This document shows, in pieces, positions 7,834-15,851 of a DNA stretch of 47,470 nt; within the stretch, counting starts at the first letter, position 1, and the number at the start of each line of letters is the position of its first letter. The stretch is from positions 1 through 47,470 of the forward strand of contig DWYV01000057.1 of assembly GCA_019118525.1 (NCBI GenBank). Direction: 5' to 3'. Both the position numbers and the translations under genes were made by a program. Under the pieces are notes generated by a model. The model saw nothing but the letters and a program-made list of their open reading frames with translations. It was not told where the DNA came from and made no database searches. The DNA is from Candidatus Bariatricus faecipullorum. GTDB lineage: Bacteria > Bacillota > Clostridia > Lachnospirales > Lachnospiraceae.

Positions 7834-8764
7834 TTATCAGCACAGGAATGCGCACGGATATCCCGGCGTGTTACAGTGAATGGTTTTTTACCCGGATCCG
7901 GGAAGGCTTCGTGCTGGTCCGCAATCCCTATAATCCCCGGCAGGTGACCCGCTACCGGCTGGATACGGAGGTGGTGGACGGCATTACCTTCTGTACCAAG
8001 AATCCGGCTCCCATGCTGGAGCGGCTGGAAGAACTTTCTGCCTTTCGCCAGCTCTGGTTTGTGACCATTACGCCCTATGGACGGGAAGTGGAGCCGGGAG
8101 TGCCTCCGGTGGAAGAAGTGCTGAAATCTTTCCGCAGACTGTCGGAAAAACTGGGAAATCAGTCTGTTATCTGGCGTTATGACCCAGTCTTTATCACAGA
8201 AACTTACAGTCTGGATTTTCATATCCGCAGTTTTGCCAGGATGGCAGAAGCCCTCTCCGGATATACGGAAGCCTGCGTTATCAGCTTTATCGATTTGTAT
8301 CAGAAGACAAAGCGGAATTTTCCCCAGGCACGGACCGTGGGAAAAGAGGAGCGGGAGACCCTGGGGAAAGCCTTTGTAGAAATCGGAAAACGGTGCGGCA
8401 TCCGGATTGATACCTGCTGTGAAGGAACGGAACTGGCCCGGTTCGGAGCAGATGTATCCGGCTGCATGACAAAAGAAAAGCTGGAACACGGACTGGGGGT
8501 GACCCTGGACATTCCGGCGGGGCCGAAGCCTCCCCGGGAAGGATGCGGCTGCTTCTGGGGAATGACATCGGAGCCTACGATACCTGCACCAACAGGTGCC
8601 TTTACTGCTATGCCTGCCAGGATAAAGAAAGAGCGCTCAGAAACCGCAGGGCCCACGACCCGGCTTCCCCTTTTCTGACGGGAGGCGCCCTGCCTCAGAA
8701 CGAGGTGCATGAGGCAAAACAGAAATCCTGGACGGATGGGCAGATGTCGCTGTTTCAGCTGTAG
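7830..8764 (+). pseudogene. DUF1848 family protein, frameshifted near its end
   Basis: The N-terminal ~240 residues match DUF1848 proteins well: the MIISTGMRTDIPACYSEWF start, FCTKNP, and WRYDPVFI. The frame then breaks at about 8552-8553. In phase, the sequence continues into an unrelated tail ending at 8678. In the next frame it gives the expected DUF1848 end (LLGNDIGAYDTC, CLYCYACQD, HDPASPFLTGG, DGQMSLFQL) to the TAG at 8762. One missing C (GGCTGCTT, where GGCTGCCTT would restore the frame) explains it; the repaired protein would be 311 residues. The lost part holds the CxxxCxxC cluster-binding cysteines of this radical-SAM-like family. It could be a genuine mutation, a sequencing error or, less likely, programmed slippage. 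Start ATG 7830 overlaps the previous gene by four bases. Confidence 0.8.
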
Positions 8765-8869
8765 TGTTTGAATTGCCAGGCCGGTTGAAAAAAAACGTTC
8801 CGCGTGGTACATTTATGGTAACAAGAAAAATAAGTTTGATTATATCAGCTTATAAAGGAGAGTTGTCAG

Positions 8870-9112
8870 ATGCGTAAAGCGGAAATAAAAACGAAAACAG
8901 GGAAGCTTGTGATAAATATCAGAAAATCTCCTGGGGAGATAAGAACAGGATTGACAGACAGAGACCGGGAAATGGATAAAAGAGCGACCCGTGCGGTAAA
9001 GGCGGCAGTTGAAAAGGCAAAAGTGTGCAGGAAACCAGTTGCAGGATATGATATAGAACGGAAGAAAGCGTATATAGAGTATGCAGATGGGAAAAGACAG
9101 TATGTTGAATAG
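8870..9112 (+). CDS. Small basic protein, likely partner of the zeta-like kinase
   Basis: An 80-residue lysine/arginine-rich protein with a strong AAAGGAG ribosome site at 8854-8860 and start ATG 8870. I do not recognise a named family. Its end overlaps the start of the zeta-toxin-like kinase (ATG 9102, stop 9110-9112), as in many toxin-antitoxin pairs, where the first small gene is the antitoxin. It ends in a probable beta hairpin (AYIEYADGKRQYVE). The antitoxin role is inferred from gene order and overlap only; epsilon antitoxins of known zeta systems are similar in size but I cannot show homology. Confidence 0.65.
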   Translation: MRKAEIKTKTGKLVINIRKSPGEIRTGLTDRDREMDKRATRAVKAAVEKAKVCRKPVAGYDIERKKAYIEYADGKRQYVE

Positions 9113-9671
9113 CGTGAAAAAACCAATGGTTCTTGTACTGGCAGGACCAAATGGTTCGGGAAAAAGCACAGTTACTCAGTATTTTGAAACGGTCGGGACC
9201 TATACCAATGCTGATGACGTGGTTGCTGCTACTGGCATGAGCAATGAGGAGGCTGCAAAGTTCGTAGACAATAGACGGTACGAATCTATTCGTAAGAGAG
9301 AGGACTTTACTTTTGAGACGGTTTTGTCTTCCCACTATAAATTAGATATACTTAACAAAGCGAAGGCAGAGGGATATTTCATCAAGTGTGTTTTTATATT
9401 AACTGTATCTCCCGATATCAATATTGCAAGAGTTCGTGCCCGCGTGGAAGCAGGTGGTCATGATGTGGAGCGGGAGAGAATTATAAGTCGTTATGATAAA
9501 TCACTGGGCAATATAAAAAAACTGCTGGATATTTGCGATATTATGCATGTATATGACAACTCGCTTCAAGAGCCTGTCAGGATAATCAGAAAGCATAAAG
9601 AGGAATTATCTATCTTCCCGAATGAATTGTGGCCGGCGGAGAAAATATTAAAACTGCTGGGAGTGGAGTGA
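9102..9671 (+). CDS. Zeta-toxin-like P-loop kinase
   Basis: A 189-residue kinase-like protein of the zeta toxin/AAA_33 group. Walker A GPNGSGKST lies near residue 12-20, followed by an Asn-Ala-Asp-Asp block (TNADDVV), FETVLSS near residue 70 and an Arg-rich lid (RVRARVEAGGHDV, then RIISRYDKSLGN). Zeta toxins phosphorylate UDP-N-acetylglucosamine and block wall synthesis; other members phosphorylate different small molecules. ATG 9102 is chosen because it overlaps the preceding gene and removes seven residues before the conserved start; an in-frame ATG at 9081 is embedded deeper in that gene. Whether the pair is a real toxin-antitoxin module needs toxicity evidence. Confidence 0.75.
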   Translation: MLNSVKKPMVLVLAGPNGSGKSTVTQYFETVGTYTNADDVVAATGMSNEEAAKFVDNRRYESIRKREDFTFETVLSSHYKLDILNKAKAEGYFIKCVFILTVSPDINIARVRARVEAGGHDVERERIISRYDKSLGNIKKLLDICDIMHVYDNSLQEPVRIIRKHKEELSIFPNELWPAEKILKLLGVE

Positions 9672-9704
9672 CAGCTCAGTAAAGATAAAGGGGGCACAGA
9701 GGAT

Positions 9705-10403
9705 ATGGCAGGGATGGAAAACCTGCCTGCCGGACTCAAGTTTTTCCAGGGCGTAAATAAGGATACCCTGGACAGACTCTGGCGGGCCGGAAAAGTGGAA
9801 ACCTTTGAAAAGGGCCGTGCACTGATTCGGGCGAAGGAGCCGGTGGAGTCTGTGTATGTTCAGGTGACGGGAAAATCCATGGTCTATAATCTGACTCACA
9901 CAGGAAAGCGGAAAATCATCTTTATCTTCGGCCCCGGGGTTCTGCTGAATGAGCATGTGCAGAATTCCCACGACGCCTCCCTGTACTGCGAAACCATTGA
10001 AAAAAGCAGGATATTTGTAGTGCCCGCGGCAGACGTCATGTACTGGATGGAACGGGATTTTTCCCTGACCAGGGCGGTGCTGACGGCCCAGGAGCAGAAA
10101 ATCTGGAGGATGGGCCATCAGCTTAAGAATACTATGGGCAGTATCTACCTGGAACGCAAGCTGGCGGCAAAGCTCTGGAAGCTGGGACGGGATTTCGGGA
10201 TTCCCGTGGAGCAGGGAATCGAGATAGACATCAGTCTTCCGGTTTCCTTTCTGGCAGATATGCTGGGGGCGCCCAGAGAGACGACTTCCCGGGTGTGCAA
10301 GACTCTGGCCGGATACGGTCTGATTCGGATGGACAGAAAGCGAATTACCATTCTGAATCCTCAGAAGATGGCGATTTTCTATAAGACAGGAAAAACCGGA
10401 TAA
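9705..10403 (+). CDS. Crp/Fnr family regulator, likely controls the asr-nar operon
   Basis: A 232-residue Crp/Fnr protein. The N-terminal nucleotide-binding-like barrel is at about 20-110 (FEKGRALIRAKEP, GPGVLLNEH), the dimer helix at about 115-145, and the winged helix-turn-helix at about 180-225 (VSFLADMLGAPRETTSRVCKTLAGYGLI). It lacks the four-cysteine Fnr cluster pattern, so its signal is unknown; relatives sense redox state, nitric oxide or small molecules. It lies directly before asrABC, separated by a terminator and a palindrome of Crp/Fnr type (TGATAA-N4-TTATCA at 10464-10479), making it the obvious candidate to bind there. It shares little visible identity with the protein at 5082. 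Confidence 0.85.
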   Translation: MAGMENLPAGLKFFQGVNKDTLDRLWRAGKVETFEKGRALIRAKEPVESVYVQVTGKSMVYNLTHTGKRKIIFIFGPGVLLNEHVQNSHDASLYCETIEKSRIFVVPAADVMYWMERDFSLTRAVLTAQEQKIWRMGHQLKNTMGSIYLERKLAAKLWKLGRDFGIPVEQGIEIDISLPVSFLADMLGAPRETTSRVCKTLAGYGLIRMDRKRITILNPQKMAIFYKTGKTG

Positions 10404-10425
10404 AAAAACGATAAACGGCAGGAAG

Positions 10426-10455
10426 ATTCCGTGACGCAGGTCACGGAATTTTTTT
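10426..10455 (+). terminator. Intrinsic terminator after the Crp/Fnr gene
   Basis: A perfect 10-base stem (attccgtgac / gtcacggaat, 10426-10435 and 10440-10449) with a 4-base loop runs into a T tract ending at 10455. It separates the regulator transcript from the asr operon. Confidence 0.85.
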
Positions 10456-10458
10456 GTC

Positions 10459-10496
10459 CCGGCTGATAAAATATTATCAAATATACAATCAGCCGG
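10459..10496 (+). promoter_or_regulatory. Nested palindromic control region before asrA
   Basis: The outer arms CCGGCTGAT (10459-10467) and ATCAGCCGG (10488-10496) are perfect inverted repeats around an AT-rich 20-base centre. Inside and overlapping the left arm lies a perfect 16-base palindrome TGATAA-AATA-TTATCA (10464-10479), the spacing expected of a Crp/Fnr operator. TATACA at 10482-10487 is a possible -10. asrA starts about 40 bases downstream. If that -10 is right the inner palindrome sits close to the promoter core, which would favour repression; with another start site activation is possible. The outer repeat could also form a cruciform or an RNA hairpin. Confidence 0.7.
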
Positions 10497-10536
10497 TGTA
10501 CCCTGGCCTGGACCGGGAGCCGGGAAAGGAGCTGTT

Positions 10537-11535
10537 ATGGGAATTTTATTATCAAAACCGGAAGCAGCGGAGATGTTTTCCAGATGGACAGATACCTACG
10601 ATGTCTATGCTCCGGTGAGAAAGGAAGGAGAGGGCTGTTTTTCCGATACGGATGTAATCCGTTATGACAGAGTCACCTCTCTGGATGACATTGTGTGGGA
10701 CAAAAAATCCGATTATTCTTTTAAGGAAACCCTGCTTCACATCAATGAAACCCTGTTTTATTACACGGAAGACCAGACGCTGGTTCCCAAAGGGCCGGAG
10801 CGGGATATTCTGATTTTCCTGCGGGCCTGCGATTTGCACGGGGTGAAGAGGCTGGATGAGATTTATCTGCGAAACGGCTACGAGGACTTTTACTATGCCC
10901 GCATTCGGGAACGGGCCCATTTCATTCTGATGGGATGTGAGAGCACCTGTGAATCCGGATTCTGTGTCAGCATGGGAACGAACCGGGCGGAGAACTATGA
11001 CGGGTATCTGAAACTGGACGGGGACCGGGTCTGCGCCGACTTTCCCTGGGAGGAACTGGCAAAACTGGCGCCGGAAGGAATCAAAGCAGATGTCACGCCG
11101 GATTATGTGACGGAAAATAAGGAAAAGGTGACCCTTCCCAGAAACCTGTCCAATGCGACTTTTGAAAATGAAATCTGGAAAGAGTATGGAGAGCGGTGCA
11201 TCGGCTGTGGACGCTGCAACTTTGTCTGTCCTACCTGTACCTGCTTTACCATGCAGGACATTTTTTACAGGGATAATCCGAAGGCAGGGGAGCGGAGAAG
11301 AGTCTGGGCCTCCTGCCAGGTGGACGGCTACACGGACATGGCCGGTGGACTGGGGTACCGGAAGACCCAGGGAGAACGGATGCGGTTTAAGGTCATGCAT
11401 AAGATTTATGACTATGAGAAGCGGTTCGGCTACCCGATGTGTGTGGGCTGCGGACGCTGTGACGACGGCTGTCCGGAGTACATATCCTATTCCAACTGCA
11501 TAAATCGTCTGGCAAAGGAGGAAAGTGAGCAATGA
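10537..11535 (+). CDS. asrA: Anaerobic sulfite reductase subunit A
   Basis: A 332-residue iron-sulfur electron-transfer subunit of the AsrABC siroheme reductase. Two ferredoxin-like clusters are visible: CIGCGRCNFVCPTCTC near residue 220 and CVGCGRCDDGCPEYISYSNC near 302. The N-terminal part contains ERDILIFLRACDLHG and further cysteines (GCESTCESGFC) typical of the family. It passes electrons from AsrB to AsrC in the cytoplasm. It is the first gene after the palindromic control region and overlaps asrB by four bases (ATGA). Confidence 0.9.
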   Translation: MGILLSKPEAAEMFSRWTDTYDVYAPVRKEGEGCFSDTDVIRYDRVTSLDDIVWDKKSDYSFKETLLHINETLFYYTEDQTLVPKGPERDILIFLRACDLHGVKRLDEIYLRNGYEDFYYARIRERAHFILMGCESTCESGFCVSMGTNRAENYDGYLKLDGDRVCADFPWEELAKLAPEGIKADVTPDYVTENKEKVTLPRNLSNATFENEIWKEYGERCIGCGRCNFVCPTCTCFTMQDIFYRDNPKAGERRRVWASCQVDGYTDMAGGLGYRKTQGERMRFKVMHKIYDYEKRFGYPMCVGCGRCDDGCPEYISYSNCINRLAKEESEQ

Positions 11536-12323
11536 GAAATGAATATGTTCCACAGCTTTCCACGATTCGGGAAGTGATTCGGCATACGGACCTGGAGTAT
11601 ACCTTCCGTATGGAATTTAAAGGAGACGTAAAACCGGGACAGTTTTTCGAGATTTCGCTTCCAAAATACGGGGAGGCTCCGATTTCTGTCAGCGGAATCG
11701 GAGAGGACACCGTGGACTTTACCATTCGCCGGGTAGGAAAAGTGACGGATGAGATTTTTGAGAATTATGTGGGGGACAGACTGTTTCTGCGGGGCCCCTA
11801 TGGGAATGGTTTTGAGCTGGATAACTATAAAGGAAAGGAACTGGTTGTGGTTGCAGGAGGGACGGGACTGTCTCCGGTCCGGGGTGTGGTAGAATATTTT
11901 GCCCGTCATCCGGAAGAGGCAGTGAGCACGACTCTGATAGCCGGTTTCAAATCTCCAAAGGATGTGCTTTTTAAGGAAGACTTTTCCTTCTGGAAAGAGA
12001 GAATCCGGGTAATTCAGACGGTAGATGCCGCGCCGGAGGGATATGAAGGTCCGGTGGGCATGGTGACAAAGTATATCCCGGATCTGCAGTTTGAAGATAT
12101 CGGCAATACGGCATTTATCTGTGTGGGACCGCCGGTGATGATTAAGTTTACCGTGATGGAAATTCTGAAGCTAGGGGTACCGGAGGAAAACATCTGGATT
12201 TCCCATGAACGGAAGATGTGCTGCGGACTGGGAAAATGCGGGCACTGTAAAATCGGCTCCACTTATGTCTGTCTGGACGGGCCGGTGTTTAACTATGTGG
12301 AAGGCAAAGAACTGATTGATTAA
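11532..12323 (+). CDS. asrB: Anaerobic sulfite reductase subunit B (NAD(P)H/FAD)
   Basis: A 263-residue flavoprotein of the ferredoxin-NADP reductase/PyrK/AsrB type. The N-terminal FAD barrel has PISVSG near residue 56; the NAD(P)-binding half has GGTGLSPVRG near 109-118 and FICVGPPVM near 196. A C-terminal [2Fe-2S]-type motif CCGLGKCGHCKIG with a later Cys lies near 230-247. It takes electrons from NAD(P)H for AsrA and AsrC. The ATG overlaps the asrA stop, and asrC follows after 11 bases. Confidence 0.9.
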   Translation: MRNEYVPQLSTIREVIRHTDLEYTFRMEFKGDVKPGQFFEISLPKYGEAPISVSGIGEDTVDFTIRRVGKVTDEIFENYVGDRLFLRGPYGNGFELDNYKGKELVVVAGGTGLSPVRGVVEYFARHPEEAVSTTLIAGFKSPKDVLFKEDFSFWKERIRVIQTVDAAPEGYEGPVGMVTKYIPDLQFEDIGNTAFICVGPPVMIKFTVMEILKLGVPEENIWISHERKMCCGLGKCGHCKIGSTYVCLDGPVFNYVEGKELID

Positions 12324-12334
12324 GGAGGGTACAG

Positions 12335-13309
12335 ATGGGACTGGATATCAATACAAAAAAACTGAAAAAGAATGCGTTCCGGGTATCCAAGGAGCGGGGA
12401 ATCGGCGCTTCCCGGATACGTGTGCCGGGCGGCTATCTGGATGCGGAGGTGCTGGGCATGATACAGGAAATCGCCCAGACCTACGGAAACGGCTATGTAC
12501 ATCTGACTACCCGGCAGGGATTCGAGATAGAGGGAATCCGGCTGGAAGACATGGACGAAATCAATAAAAAGCTGCAGCCGATTATCGAGAAGCTTGAGAT
12601 TAACCAGAAGGATCCGAATACCGGGTATCCGGCGTCCGGCACGAGAAATATCAGCGCCTGCATCGGCAACAACGTCTGTCCTTTTGCCAACTACAATACG
12701 GCAGAACTGGCAAAGCGGATTGAGAAAGCAGTATTTCCCAACGATTTGCATTTTAAAATTGCCTGTACCGGATGCTCCAACGACTGTGCCAAAGCCAGGA
12801 TGCATGATTTTGGGATTATCGGCATGACCATGCCCCAGTATGACCCGAACCGGTGTGTAAACTGCCAGGCCTGCGTAAAGGGATGCCGCCAGCTCTCCGT
12901 CAGCGCGCTCCGTGTGGAGAATTATAAGATTGTACGGGATGAGGAAAAATGTATCGGTTGCGGCGTCTGCATTACCAAATGTCCGACCAGGGCGCTGACC
13001 AGGAGCCGGAAGAAGTACTACAAACTGAGTATTATGGGAAGAACGGGAAAGAAAAATCCAAGACTTGGACAGGATTTCCTTGTATGGGCAGACGCGGACA
13101 ACATCATCAAAATTATTCTGAACACTTATAAATTTGTGGAAGAATACATTTCCCCGGATGCGCCGGCCCGGAAAGAGCATATCGGATACATCATTGACAG
13201 GGTAGGATTTGAGGAGTACAAAAAATGGGCCCTGGAAGGGGTGGAACTGATGCCGGAAACCATTATGAAGCAGTGCATTTACTGGGACGGAATTCATTTT
13301 GACCGGTAG
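12335..13309 (+). CDS. asrC: Anaerobic sulfite reductase subunit C (siroheme)
   Basis: A 324-residue catalytic subunit. It has the siroheme/[4Fe-4S] ligands of the sulfite/nitrite reductase family, CIGNNVC near residue 109-115 and CTGCSNDC near 143-150. An inserted dicluster ferredoxin domain follows (CVNCQACVKGC near 174 and CIGCGVCITKCP near 206). AsrC reduces sulfite to sulfide with six electrons; the same fold reduces nitrite to ammonium in relatives. A strong AAGGAGG site precedes ATG 12335. Next to a nitrate-reductase-like set, a nitrite role is possible but not shown. Confidence 0.9.
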   Translation: MGLDINTKKLKKNAFRVSKERGIGASRIRVPGGYLDAEVLGMIQEIAQTYGNGYVHLTTRQGFEIEGIRLEDMDEINKKLQPIIEKLEINQKDPNTGYPASGTRNISACIGNNVCPFANYNTAELAKRIEKAVFPNDLHFKIACTGCSNDCAKARMHDFGIIGMTMPQYDPNRCVNCQACVKGCRQLSVSALRVENYKIVRDEEKCIGCGVCITKCPTRALTRSRKKYYKLSIMGRTGKKNPRLGQDFLVWADADNIIKIILNTYKFVEEYISPDAPARKEHIGYIIDRVGFEEYKKWALEGVELMPETIMKQCIYWDGIHFDR

Positions 13310-13323
13310 GAAAGGACGAAACC

Positions 13324-15432
13324 ATGAAAAAAATACAATCAACCTGCAATTACTGCGCCATTGACTGTAACCTGGACTTCTATGTGGAGAATAACCGGGT
13401 GGTAAAGACCGTGCCGGTAAAAGGGTATCCGGTGAACGACGGATTCTGCTGTATCAAGGGTCTGTCCCTGGACAAACAGCAGAAGACCGTAAAGCCGGGC
13501 TGTCTGCCGAAAATCCGGCAGGAAGACGGAAGTTTCCGGGAAGTGCCCTGGGAAGAGGGATTTCAGTATGTGGCGGATAAACTGAGAGAACTTCAGGAAA
13601 AATACGGCAGGGAGAGCGTGGCGGGCATCAGTACCGGCCAGCTTACCCTGGAAGAATTTGCTATCTTCGGACATATCATGCGGAACTGTCTGCAGACCAA
13701 TGTGGACGGAAATACCCGTCTGTGTATGGCCACAGCGGTGGTGGCGCATAAGCAGAGCTTCGGGTTTGACGCTCCCGGCTACACACTTCAGGACCTGGAG
13801 CTTTCCGATACCCTTATTTTTATCGGGGCAAATCCAGTAGTGGCCCACCCTATTCTCTGGGGACGGGTCCGGCAGAACAAAGTGCCGGGACACAAGATTA
13901 TCGTAATCGACCCCAGAAAATCCGAAACCGCCATGAATGCGGACTACTGGTACGGCCTGAAATGGCGCAGCGATTTGCTGCTTCTTTACACCGTGGCAAA
14001 TCAGCTGATTGAAAAGGACTATCTGGACCACCGGTTTATTGCGGAACATACGGAAAAATTTGAAGAGTTTAAGGAATTTGTAAAAGCTTACACGCTGGAG
14101 CGGGGCGTGGAAGGCACGGGACTTTCCCGGGAACAGATTCTGGAACTGGTGGAGCTGATTCACCGGGGAAAACGGGTATCCTTCTGGTGGACCATGGGCG
14201 TCAACCAGGGATATGAGGCAGTCCGTACGGCCCAGGCCATCATCTGTCTGGCACTGATGACGGGAAATATCGGAAAGCCCGGAACCGGGGCGAACTCCAT
14301 CACCGGGCAGTGCAATGCCATGGGCTCCCGGCTCTTTTCCAATACGGCGTCCTTCTTCGGAGGCGGGGATTTTACGGACCCGGCCCGCCGGAAACGGATG
14401 GCGGAGGTACTGAACGTAGAGGATTCCATGCTGGCGAAAAAGCCTACCATTACCTATGACAAAATTATCGAGGGAATCAATGCGGGAGAAATTAAGGGGC
14501 TCTGGATACTCTGTACCAATCCCCGGCACAGCTGGACAAATAACGAAACCTTTGCCTCGGCTGCAAAAAAGCTGGAGCTTTTTGTGGTGCAGGATATTTA
14601 TGATACCATCGAAAGCGCAGAGGACTGTACGGTCTTTTTCCCAGTCGTGCCCGGGCTGAAAAAGGAAGGAACCTACATTAACCTGGAGAGGCGGCTTTCT
14701 GCCATGCGTCCGGTTCTGGAGCGGGAGGAAAACGAGATATCCGATTATGAGGCGATTCTGGGAGTGGGCCGGGCCCTGGGCCTGGGCGATGCCTTAAAAG
14801 GCTGGGAAACACCGAAGGACTGCTTTGCCCTGATGCGGGAATGCTCCCGGAATATGCCCTGCGATTTTACCGGGGTGACCTGGGAGATGCTGGAAGGGTC
14901 TCATGGCATTCAGTGGCCTTATCCGGAAGGCCGGGAGGAAGAGTTCCGGGAAGAGCAGAGAAGGCTCTATGAGGACGGCAGATTTTTCACTCCCTCCGGG
15001 AAGGCACAGTTTATCTTTGAGGAAGTGCGGGAGAATCCGCTGCCCACGACGGAAGAATTCCCTTATGTGCTCAATACCGGAAGAGGAAGTGTGGGACAGT
15101 GGCACACCCAGAGCCGGACAAAAGAAGTGAAGTTTGTGGAGGATGTGACCCTGAAAAAAGCCTATCTCTATATGAATACGGAGACGGCCAGAGAACATGG
15201 TATCCGGGAGACGGACAGAATCCGGGTGTATTCTGTCAACGGACAGAATGCCGTCTTTACAGTAAAAGTGACAGACAATGTGCAGCGGCAGGAGCTCTAT
15301 GCCCCGATTCACTATATCGAATGCAACAGACTGACGCCGTCTGTATACGATTCGTATTCCCGGGAGCCGTCCTATAAGGCGACGCCGGTGCGTTTTGAGA
15401 AATGTCAGGAGGAGAGCTCATGTACCGAATAA
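13324..15432 (+). CDS. Molybdopterin oxidoreductase, nitrate reductase-like catalytic subunit
   Basis: A 702-residue member of the DMSO-reductase family, with four N-terminal cluster cysteines (CNYCAIDC at residues 8-15 and FCCIKG near 42). The likely molybdenum ligand is Cys in NTRLCMATAV near residue 134, so it is not a selenocysteine enzyme. NSITGQCNAMGSR and the C-terminal molydopterin-binding domain (TGRGSVGQWHTQSR) are present. No Tat signal is seen, so it is cytoplasmic. With the two following genes it matches the NarA-NarB-NarC layout of clostridial NADH-linked nitrate reductase, and Mo-cofactor genes follow in the same run. A formate dehydrogenase or other oxyanion reductase is the main alternative. 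Confidence 0.8.
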   Translation: MKKIQSTCNYCAIDCNLDFYVENNRVVKTVPVKGYPVNDGFCCIKGLSLDKQQKTVKPGCLPKIRQEDGSFREVPWEEGFQYVADKLRELQEKYGRESVAGISTGQLTLEEFAIFGHIMRNCLQTNVDGNTRLCMATAVVAHKQSFGFDAPGYTLQDLELSDTLIFIGANPVVAHPILWGRVRQNKVPGHKIIVIDPRKSETAMNADYWYGLKWRSDLLLLYTVANQLIEKDYLDHRFIAEHTEKFEEFKEFVKAYTLERGVEGTGLSREQILELVELIHRGKRVSFWWTMGVNQGYEAVRTAQAIICLALMTGNIGKPGTGANSITGQCNAMGSRLFSNTASFFGGGDFTDPARRKRMAEVLNVEDSMLAKKPTITYDKIIEGINAGEIKGLWILCTNPRHSWTNNETFASAAKKLELFVVQDIYDTIESAEDCTVFFPVVPGLKKEGTYINLERRLSAMRPVLEREENEISDYEAILGVGRALGLGDALKGWETPKDCFALMRECSRNMPCDFTGVTWEMLEGSHGIQWPYPEGREEEFREEQRRLYEDGRFFTPSGKAQFIFEEVRENPLPTTEEFPYVLNTGRGSVGQWHTQSRTKEVKFVEDVTLKKAYLYMNTETAREHGIRETDRIRVYSVNGQNAVFTVKVTDNVQRQELYAPIHYIECNRLTPSVYDSYSREPSYKATPVRFEKCQEESSCTE

Positions 15433-15851
15433 AAATTGACCGCAGCCGCTGTATCGGCTGCCTGACCTGTGTCACTGCCTGCGTGGTAAGCCACGAGACA
15501 GAGAGCGGGGACGCCAGAAACCGGGTGACCATTGACAGTGAGACAAAACCGGCTCCTATTTTCTGCCGGCACTGCGAACGCCCGGAATGTGTGTTTACCT
15601 GCATGACAGGAGCCATGAAGAAAAACCCCGTTACCGGATATGTGGAATACGATAAAGAACAGTGCGCCAGCTGTTATATGTGTATCATGTCCTGCCCTTA
15701 CGGGGTGCTGAAATACGACAGTATCCGCCACAAAGAGATTATGAAGTGCAATATGTGCGTGCACCGCAGTGAGGACGGCACGCCGAAACCCATGTGCGTG
15801 GAAAAATGCCCCATGCAGGCCATTACTCTGGAGGAGGTGAAGGACAGGTGA
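15420..15851 (+). CDS. Four-cluster ferredoxin-like electron-transfer subunit
   Basis: A 143-residue protein with four cysteine groups of the NarH/HycB ferredoxin type: CIGCLTCVTAC near residue 13, CRHCERPECVFTC near 52, CASCYMCIMSC near 82, and CNMC with CVEKC near 108-130. It should carry electrons between the flavoprotein at 15848 and the molybdopterin subunit before it. ATG 15420 is chosen over ATG 15402 because AGGAGGAG at 15407-15414 lies just before it. It overlaps the previous gene by 13 bases and the next by four. Confidence 0.85.
   Translation: MYRIKIDRSRCIGCLTCVTACVVSHETESGDARNRVTIDSETKPAPIFCRHCERPECVFTCMTGAMKKNPVTGYVEYDKEQCASCYMCIMSCPYGVLKYDSIRHKEIMKCNMCVHRSEDGTPKPMCVEKCPMQAITLEEVKDR

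Noticed and set aside
13324..15432. Selenocysteine formate dehydrogenase
   Set aside because: The molybdenum-ligand position is an ordinary Cys codon and no in-frame TGA is present.
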